Made by a program: the position numbers and the translations under genes
Notes under the pieces: model-generated
What the model saw: only the letters and a program-made list of their open reading frames with translations
What the model was told of the DNA's origin: nothing
Database searches by the model: none
Shown here: one piece after another, positions 1 to 4,238 of the stretch
Layout: every line of letters starts with the position of its first letter
Numbering within the stretch: the stretch's first letter is position 1
Assembly: GCA_947594675.1 (NCBI GenBank)
Contig: CANQEF010000077.1
Location: 1 to 5,560, forward strand
Direction: 5' to 3'
DNA length: 5,560 nt
From: an uncultured Bacilli bacterium
Lineage (GTDB): Bacteria; Bacillota_I; Bacilli_A; RF39; UBA660

Positions 1-200
1 AAAATAGTGTGCCTGTAAGAAGAGAAATATGTGAGGCTTTATCTTGTTTGGGTGTAAAAATTGATTTAGATTTAAATAATAAACGTGGTGAATTAGTAAA
101 AATTAGTTCTGAGGATTCTAAAATATTGGTTTACGTTGTTCCAACAGATGAAGAATTAATGATTGCTAGAGATACATTGAATTTGATTCAAAATAGATAG
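1..200 (+). CDS. ackA: Acetate kinase, C-terminal end (5' partial)
   Basis: Acetate kinase interconverts acetyl phosphate + ADP and acetate + ATP in the cytosol, the substrate-level phosphorylation step of the Pta-AckA pathway. Only about the last 65 residues of a roughly 400-residue enzyme are present. The reading frame is open from the left edge (first full codon at position 3, Asn) and ends at TAG 198-200. Visible family hallmarks are NSVPVRRE, matching the conserved GEN-S-x-x-VR region, the stretch LGVKIDLDLN, and the C-terminal signature VVPTDEELMIARDT. The family usually reads PTNEEL there, so the Asn is Asp here. In the family a Glu of this segment helps bind Mg2+. The start lies outside the window, so an internal GTG at 9 is not a real start. 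The next gene begins 10 bases downstream and its ribosome binding site overlaps this stop codon, suggesting co-transcription. The assignment rests on remembered family motifs. Confidence 0.9.
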   Translation, partial: NSVPVRREICEALSCLGVKIDLDLNNKRGELVKISSEDSKILVYVVPTDEELMIARDTLNLIQNR

Positions 201-210
201 GAAATGTGTG

Positions 211-1167
211 ATGTATAAAGAGATTTATGAAAAGATAAAAGAATATGATACAATTGTTATTGCTAGACATGTAGGAGTTGATCCTGATGCTTTGTGTGGT
301 CAACTTGCTTTAAGAGATTCAATTAAATTGACTTTTCCGGAAAAGAAAGTTATGGCTATTGGTACGGGTAGTGCTAAATTTATGCGTATAGGAAGACTTG
401 AAAAGAAGGAAAATGTTTCAAATGCTTTGTTAATTGTTGTAGATACTCCAGATATAAAAAGAGTTGATTCTGTTGATTTTTCTCAATTTTCTTTTAAAAT
501 AAAGATTGATCATCATCCTTTTGTGGAAAAATTTTGTGATATTGAGTTAATAGAAGATACAGCTTGTTCAGCTTGTGAAGTATTGATGAAACTTTTGTTA
601 AACACAAATTTAAAATGCAATAAGGATATAGCCGAAAAGCTTTATATGGGTTTAGTATCTGATTCTAATAGATTTTTATTTAATAGTTGTACTAGTCAAA
701 CATTTAGTTTGGTTGCTCAATATATTGATAAGTATAAATTGGATTTAAGTAGTATGTATGAGAAACTTTATTTACGTCCTTTAAATGAGGTACGTCTTGA
801 AGGATATATTGCCTCTAATATGGTTGTGACGGAAAATGCTTTAGCATATATTCAGATTACTGATAAAGTTATCAATGAATTTGGTGTAGATAGTGCAGCT
901 GCTGGTAATATGGTTAATAATTTTAATTATATTGAGGATTTTATAGTGTGGGCAACAATCACTGAAGATGTCAAGAATGAGCAAATAAGAGTGTCTATAA
1001 GGTCTCGTGGTCCGGAAATTAATCAGATGGCTGAAAAATATGGTGGTGGTGGTCATAAGTTTGCTTCAGGAGTTAAACTTAAGACTTTTGATGAGGCTAT
1101 GTTGCTTATGAAAGATTTGGATAATTTAGTAAAGGAATATTTAGAAAAGATGAAGAAGGCGAGTTAG
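211..1167 (+). CDS. nrnA: DHH/DHHA1 family phosphoesterase, NrnA-like (oligoribonuclease / pAp phosphatase)
   Basis: Probable cytosolic Mn2+-dependent phosphoesterase. NrnA-type members degrade 2-5-nt RNA fragments (nanoRNA) and dephosphorylate 3'-phosphoadenosine 5'-phosphate (pAp). Numbered from ATG 211 (318 residues, close to the usual ~310-320), the metal-binding motifs run in order. Motif I is RHVGVDPDA (His20, Asp24, Asp26). Motif II is VVDTPD (Asp78). The name motif is DHHP (Asp100-His101-His102). The C-terminal DHHA1 substrate-binding domain carries SIRSRG and GGGGHKFASG (Gly278-His282). All catalytic residues expected for an active enzyme are visible. An in-frame GTG at 208 could add one residue. 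ATG 211 is preferred because the AGGA at 199-202, overlapping the ackA stop, sits 8 bases upstream of it but only 5 upstream of the GTG. The family is certain. The exact substrate is inferred, since related DHH enzymes include c-di-AMP/pApA hydrolases, but no GGDEF or membrane segment is present here. Confidence 0.9.
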   Translation: MYKEIYEKIKEYDTIVIARHVGVDPDALCGQLALRDSIKLTFPEKKVMAIGTGSAKFMRIGRLEKKENVSNALLIVVDTPDIKRVDSVDFSQFSFKIKIDHHPFVEKFCDIELIEDTACSACEVLMKLLLNTNLKCNKDIAEKLYMGLVSDSNRFLFNSCTSQTFSLVAQYIDKYKLDLSSMYEKLYLRPLNEVRLEGYIASNMVVTENALAYIQITDKVINEFGVDSAAAGNMVNNFNYIEDFIVWATITEDVKNEQIRVSIRSRGPEINQMAEKYGGGGHKFASGVKLKTFDEAMLLMKDLDNLVKEYLEKMKKAS

Positions 1168-1210
1168 TCTCTAAAAATATTTTTGTTTATGTGTGTCTTG
1201 ATCGAAGTGA

Positions 1211-1215
1211 AAGGA
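1211..1215 (+). promoter_or_regulatory. Ribosome binding site favouring a TTG start for engB
   Basis: AAGGA lies 7 bases before TTG 1223 but 13 bases before the next in-frame ATG at 1229. The spacing favours initiation at the TTG. This is a by-eye reading of one site. Confidence 0.55.
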
Positions 1216-1222
1216 TGTGTGA

Positions 1223-1828
1223 TTGAAAATGGTTATTAAAGAGGCCAATTTGGAAGTTATTGCGACAAGAAGAAGTCAATATCCAGAAGGTGGGAAACCG
1301 GAATTTTTACTTGTTGGTAGAAGTAATGTTGGTAAAAGCAGTTTTATTAATGCTATTTTAGGAAGAAAAAATTTGGCCCATACTTCAGCAAGACCTGGTA
1401 AAACTCAGACTCTTAATTTTTATAAAATTAATAATGGAGAGTTTTTTTTAATTGATGTTCCTGGATATGGTTATGCCGCTGTTGATAGAAAAACGCAGTC
1501 TAAGTTTGGAATGATGATTGAGGAGTATTTGGAAAAAAGAGAAGAATTAAAAAGAGTTTTTATGTTAGTTGATTTTCGTATTAAACCGACTGAAGACGAT
1601 TTGTTAATGTATAATTTTTTGAAATATTACAATATTCCTGTTACAGTAGTTGCGACTAAGGCTGATAAAGTTAGTGGTAGTAAGAAGGAAAAGAATTTAA
1701 AAGATATGCTCAATACTTTGGATTTGGTAGTAGGTGATGATTTGGTTGTATTTTCAAGTGTGACTAAATTAGGTGTAAAGGAAGTTTTAAAAAGAATTGA
1801 AGACTTAGTTAGTGTGGAAACTCTCTAA
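1223..1828 (+). CDS. engB: Ribosome biogenesis GTP-binding protein EngB/YsxC (YihA family)
   Basis: Essential TRAFAC-class GTPase. In Bacillus subtilis YsxC acts late in 50S subunit assembly, and a cytosolic, ribosome-associated role is expected here. The 201-residue length fits the family (~195-210). GTPase motifs appear in order: G1/P-loop GRSNVGKS (residues 32-39), a switch I region with the EngB-typical PGKTQTLNFY (58-67, G2 Thr), G3 DVPGYG (78-83), G4 TKAD (145-148), and G5 SSVTK (178-182). The lead-in QYPEGGKPE (19-27) is also typical of EngB. The start is taken as TTG 1223 (reads MKMVIK) from Shine-Dalgarno spacing. ATG 1229 would only remove two residues. The gene follows nrnA after 55 bases with no visible terminator and precedes a small unknown gene by 31 bases, so it is probably part of the same transcript. 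Identity is very secure from the motif set. Confidence 0.96.
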   Translation: MKMVIKEANLEVIATRRSQYPEGGKPEFLLVGRSNVGKSSFINAILGRKNLAHTSARPGKTQTLNFYKINNGEFFLIDVPGYGYAAVDRKTQSKFGMMIEEYLEKREELKRVFMLVDFRIKPTEDDLLMYNFLKYYNIPVTVVATKADKVSGSKKEKNLKDMLNTLDLVVGDDLVVFSSVTKLGVKEVLKRIEDLVSVETL

Positions 1829-1849
1829 GTTTTTTTCATATATTATTTT

Positions 1850-1856
1850 AGGTGGG
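1850..1856 (+). promoter_or_regulatory. Ribosome binding site deciding the start at 1860
   Basis: AGGTGGG ends three bases before ATG 1860. The same frame is open upstream to a GTG at 1812 inside engB, but that site has no purine-rich sequence of this quality. The downstream ATG is therefore chosen. Confidence 0.65.
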
Positions 1857-1859
1857 AAA

Positions 1860-2315
1860 ATGAATATCAAATTAATAGCTAAAGATAGTTATAAATTTTT
1901 TATAAATAGATATTTTTTTAAAGATATTGACTTAGATCAAAAAGAAAAGGTTATTGATTTTGTTAAGGATATAATTTTGCAGAAAAGAAAAATTTTAAAT
2001 TTACGTGGATTTTATAAGGTGTTAGTTTATATTAATAAAAAGGTAGGTATTTTTATTGAAATGACTAAAATAGAAGATAGTAATTATTTTAATAATTTAG
2101 ATTTAAGAGTAATTGTTAATAATGAAAGTGAAATATATTATGAAACAGATGATTATTTTAAAATAGCTAATTGCAAAGAAATAAGATATTTAGATGGCAA
2201 GTTTTATTGTTTAGTGGATGATTTAGTTGATAAAATACTTGAAAAGATAGAGTTTGGTAGATTTATTTATGGAGAAGAATTATTAAAGGTACTAGCTAGT
2301 AGTGTTATTTTATGA
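1860..2315 (+). CDS. Hypothetical protein, 151 residues, possibly lineage-specific
   Basis: I do not recognise a characterised family. The protein is 151 residues, starts at ATG 1860 behind a strong AGGTGGG and ends at TGA 2313-2315. It has no signal peptide or membrane segment, so it should be cytosolic. The N-terminal third (MNIKLIAKDSYKFF through residue ~40) looks helical and Lys-rich. The middle, around NLRGFYKVLVYINKKVGIFIEM, looks like alternating beta strands and is followed by LDLRVIV. The C-terminal part carries DGKFYCLVDD and FGRFIYGEELLKVL. The strand-turn-strand centre with a helical end suggests one small alpha/beta domain. It lies 31 bases after engB and 32 bases before the next gene, on the same strand, so co-expression with engB is likely. 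A role in ribosome assembly would be guilt by association only. Base usage matches the neighbours, so it looks native. Confidence 0.75.
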   Translation: MNIKLIAKDSYKFFINRYFFKDIDLDQKEKVIDFVKDIILQKRKILNLRGFYKVLVYINKKVGIFIEMTKIEDSNYFNNLDLRVIVNNESEIYYETDDYFKIANCKEIRYLDGKFYCLVDDLVDKILEKIEFGRFIYGEELLKVLASSVIL

Positions 2316-2347
2316 TAGAATTATATTGAATAAGAAGTGGTGATAAT

Positions 2348-3037
2348 ATGAGTAATCAAAAGAAGTTTTTTTTAGTCTTTATTTTTATAGTATTAGATAT
2401 TTTTTTATTGGTTGGTTTTTTAGTTATTAGAGATAAAACTTTTGAGTATACTTTGAAAAAGGAAATTAGTTCTTTAAGTGAGTTAGATATTACTAAAGAT
2501 AGATATAATACTAAGATTAAGACTAGAGGAAATTATGCTGTTATTGAAAAGGCTATTAAAGAGTATTTAGATGATTATGCTGTTAATTTGCAAAATGTAC
2601 TTAGTATTTTAAATGATACTAAGTTTAAAGAGCTATTGCTGGTGGATAATTATGGTGATGATTTAGACTTTAAAGGGCAATTTATGTATATTGAGGACAC
2701 AAAAAAGAATTTTAATGAGCGAATTGATACTTTAATTGAAGAATGTGATGAGGATAATATTAAAAAATATATTCGTGAAAAATTAGCTGATCCTTATTAT
2801 ATAGCAATGTATGAAGATTTAATGTTGAAGGATGAAGTTAGTGATGATGTTATGCAGTCTAAGGAAATATTGATTTCTAATAAGGAAAGAGTTAATCTTA
2901 TATTTGACACTAGTGAGCAAATATTTACATTTTTAAAAGAACATCGTGATGAGTGGATTGTTGAAAATAAAGAAATAAAATTTAAGACGCAGTCTTTACT
3001 GGATCAATATAATGCTTATTTAGAGAAAGTTAAGTAA
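2348..3037 (+). CDS. Hypothetical membrane-anchored protein (single N-terminal TM segment)
   Basis: A 229-residue protein of unknown function. ATG 2348 is preceded by a purine-rich AGTGGTGAT resembling the anti-16S consensus. Residues ~7-27 (core FFLVFIFIVLDIFLLVGFLV) form one hydrophobic segment with Lys5-Lys6 before it and Arg-Asp-Lys after it. There is no clear signal-peptidase site, so an uncleaved anchor is likely, with the soluble remainder probably outside the cell. The rest is charged and mostly helical. It includes a segment around GNYAVIEKAIKEYLDDYAV, an acidic central part, and a C-terminal FKTQSLLDQYNAYLEKVK that looks amphipathic. No catalytic motif, lipobox cysteine or cell-wall anchor was seen. 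The style resembles lineage-restricted anchored proteins of uncultured Mollicutes-like genomes, but I cannot name a family. It is the last gene of the tightly spaced upstream group. Copies of its last coding bases recur in the spacer downstream. Confidence 0.75.
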   Translation: MSNQKKFFLVFIFIVLDIFLLVGFLVIRDKTFEYTLKKEISSLSELDITKDRYNTKIKTRGNYAVIEKAIKEYLDDYAVNLQNVLSILNDTKFKELLLVDNYGDDLDFKGQFMYIEDTKKNFNERIDTLIEECDEDNIKKYIREKLADPYYIAMYEDLMLKDEVSDDVMQSKEILISNKERVNLIFDTSEQIFTFLKEHRDEWIVENKEIKFKTQSLLDQYNAYLEKVK

Positions 3038-3154
3038 TAAAAAGTTAAGGTGAATTCTCAAAGTAAATACAACTCACATTATAAAAATTGTATTTACAAT
3101 GAGAATTAAGATAATAAAAGTTAAGTAATAAAATAATAAAAGTTAAGTAATAAA
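3026..3154 (+). repeat. Short direct repeats, including a perfect 22-bp tandem duplication
   Basis: A 22-bp unit (begins ATAATAAAAG, ends GTAATAAA) occurs twice without mismatch at 3111-3132 and 3133-3154. Its last 16 bases, AAAGTTAAGTAATAAA, also occur at 3026-3041, where they encode the final residues and stop of the upstream gene. The 9-mer AAAGTTAAG occurs once more at 3041-3049. This gives four copies of the 9-mer and three of the 16-mer within 130 bases, bracketing the inverted repeat. Slippage or local duplication of the gene's 3' end is the simplest origin. Confidence 0.85.
3053..3107. repeat. Long inverted repeat (20-bp arms, 15-base loop)
   Basis: The left arm 3053-3072 (AATTCTCA, AA, GTAAATACAA) is the reverse complement of the right arm 3088-3107 except for an AA/AA mismatch in each arm, giving 8 + 10 paired bases around a 2x2 internal bulge. 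The loop is 3073-3087. No T-run follows on either strand, so it is not a standard intrinsic terminator. A protein-binding site, an mRNA 3'-end stabilising hairpin, or a small non-autonomous insertion are the alternatives. The right arm includes a nested 14-bp dyad at 3087-3100 (ATTGTA TT TACAAT). Confidence 0.8.
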
Positions 3155-3158
3155 ATAC

Positions 3159-3187
3159 TCGACTTTTTTTGTGGAATTTGCTATAAT
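3159..3187 (+). promoter_or_regulatory. Sigma-A type promoter for the metallopeptidase gene
   Basis: The -10 box TATAAT at 3182-3187 is a perfect match, with an upstream TG at 3179-3180 (extended -10). The -35 TCGACT at 3159-3164 matches TTGACA at four of six positions, with a 17-base spacer containing a run of seven T. Transcription would start near 3194, leaving a leader of about 20-25 bases before the ribosome binding site and ATG 3217. This indicates the downstream gene is transcribed separately from the engB group. Confidence 0.75.
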
Positions 3188-3203
3188 AATTCACTAACAA
3201 GTT

Positions 3204-3209
3204 GGTGGG
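3204..3209 (+). promoter_or_regulatory. Ribosome binding site for the gene at 3217
   Basis: GGTGGG lies 7 bases before ATG 3217. The frame is open further upstream to a TTG at 3202, but that codon overlaps the promoter's transcript start region and has no Shine-Dalgarno site of its own. ATG 3217 is the start. Confidence 0.6.
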
Positions 3210-3216
3210 TGTTAAT

Positions 3217-4089
3217 ATGGAATTAGCGTTTATATTAAAGGAATTTTTGAATGGCTCAGAAATGTTTTGCAAGCCTCAAAAGATTGCTTTGGAAGATATT
3301 GCTAAACCTATAGAAATTGTTTGTAATTATGAGTTGGATAGAGATAATTTATTGAAAAAAGCATTTAATTCTAAAATAGTTAATTTTGTTGATACTATGA
3401 TAAATAATTTTTCTAAAGATGATTTGGCTCTTTTTTATAATAATATAAATGATGTGATAGTTAAGCAAAAAAGAATGTTTTTTGTTTATGGTAGTTATTA
3501 TCCTTATCGTAATAGAATTGTTATTGGTCACTATGAAAATGTTATTTATCATGAGCTTTTTCATATGTCTTCTTCTTTATATACAAAAGATGTTTCGTAT
3601 AGTGGTTTTTATCAACATAATGCAAAGGTAATTTTAGGAAAAGGTTTAATGGAGGCATATACTGATTTGTTGGCGAAAAGATATTTTTGTGATGAATATG
3701 ATTTGTATATACATTCTAAAGAAACTGTTTTACTTTGTGCTTTAGAAAAAATTGTTTCTAAAGAGAAAATGGAAAGTTTATATTTAAGAGCTGATCTCTA
3801 TGGATTAATAGAGGAGTTAGGAAAGTATAATTCTTTTGAGAATATAATTGATTTTATAAATAATTTTGATAGTTTACATAAATCAGAAACAGAAAAAGTT
3901 TCTAGTAATAATATTTTGTGGAATATTTATAGCTTTTTATTAGATAGTTTTGCTAATAAAGAGAAAATGATTATGGGAACCGATGAATATTCGGAGGATT
4001 TTGTTGATTTTATTTCTTTATTTAGTAAGTACTTAGATGATGAATTGTTAGTTAAAAAATATTGTAAGGTAAAAAAATATGTGTTTTGA
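3217..4089 (+). CDS. Putative zinc metallopeptidase (gluzincin-like, HExxH), cytosolic
   Basis: A 290-residue protein with a canonical HExxH zinc-peptidase motif, VIYHELFHM: His112, Glu113 and His116. Thirty residues on, GKGLMEAYTDLLAKRYF places Glu146 in an ExxxD arrangement (Glu146, Asp150), the layout of a gluzincin's third zinc ligand. Hydrophobic residues flanking the HExxH helix fit an active-site helix. The N-terminus (MELAFILKEFLNG) is not a signal peptide and no membrane segment was seen, so the protein is probably intracellular. The C-terminal ~130 residues are helical without recognised motifs. I cannot assign a named peptidase family or a substrate. The ImmA/IrrE (M78) family also has HExxH, but no DNA-binding domain or adjacent repressor is seen here. 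The gene has its own sigma-A promoter, ends at TGA 4087-4089, and shares the T-ending codon style of the upstream genes. Zinc peptidase activity is an inference from motifs. Confidence 0.72.
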   Translation: MELAFILKEFLNGSEMFCKPQKIALEDIAKPIEIVCNYELDRDNLLKKAFNSKIVNFVDTMINNFSKDDLALFYNNINDVIVKQKRMFFVYGSYYPYRNRIVIGHYENVIYHELFHMSSSLYTKDVSYSGFYQHNAKVILGKGLMEAYTDLLAKRYFCDEYDLYIHSKETVLLCALEKIVSKEKMESLYLRADLYGLIEELGKYNSFENIIDFINNFDSLHKSETEKVSSNNILWNIYSFLLDSFANKEKMIMGTDEYSEDFVDFISLFSKYLDDELLVKKYCKVKKYVF

Positions 4090-4093
4090 TATC

Positions 4094-4125
4094 ACTATTA
4101 ATAGTTTGAATATAAATAGTTGGAA
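4094..4125. repeat. Short palindrome and 11-bp direct repeat downstream of the peptidase gene
   Basis: ACTATTAATAGT at 4094-4105 is a perfect 12-bp palindrome. AATAGTTTGAA (4100-4110) recurs as AATAGTTGGAA (4115-4125) with one mismatch, starts 15 bases apart. No T-run follows closely enough for an intrinsic terminator. In sequence this AT-rich it may be chance or an operator-like site. Confidence 0.35.
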
Positions 4126-4147
4126 ATCTTTTGTGTAATGAGGTAAG

Positions 4148-4153
4148 TATAAT
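4148..4153 (+). promoter_or_regulatory. Candidate -10 box for the leucine-rich-repeat gene (weak)
   Basis: TATAAT occurs in the spacer 86 bases before ATG 4239. No convincing -35 lies 16-18 bases upstream: the bases there are AATCTT, and the nearest TTG-type hexamer, TTGGAA at 4120-4125, is 22 bases away. The gene must be transcribed from somewhere in this spacer or by read-through, and this is the best visible candidate. Confidence 0.2.
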
Positions 4154-4238
4154 TTGTGTTTATTAATTATTATCTAATTTTATATTTTCTGATAGAGTTT
4201 TATTAATTCTTTAAAAGAAAAATATAGAGGTGTTATAA

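Noticed and set aside
1173..1184. AAAAATATTTTT palindrome between nrnA and engB
   Set aside because: A 12-bp A/T-only palindrome is expected by chance at this composition, and it has neither a GC stem nor a terminator context.
1812..1859. Upstream GTG start adding 16 residues to the 151-residue protein
   Set aside because: It would overlap the end of engB and lacks a Shine-Dalgarno site, while ATG 1860 has AGGTGGG at good spacing.
3139..3170. Intrinsic terminator ending in the seven-T run
   Set aside because: The only stem available is AAAAGT/ACTTTT, six mostly A-T pairs around an 18-base loop. This is too weak, and the T-run is better explained as promoter spacer.
3045..3272. Minus-strand open frame across the spacer and the start of the peptidase gene
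   Set aside because: It crosses the inverted repeat, the tandem repeats and a + strand promoter, has no convincing ribosome binding site, and encodes an AT-driven Ile/Asn/Tyr-rich peptide.
4207..4219. TTCTTT/AAAGAA inverted repeat just upstream of the LRR gene's ribosome binding site
   Set aside because: Arms of six mostly A-T pairs around one base cannot form a stable hairpin. It could be an operator half-site pair, but nothing else supports this.
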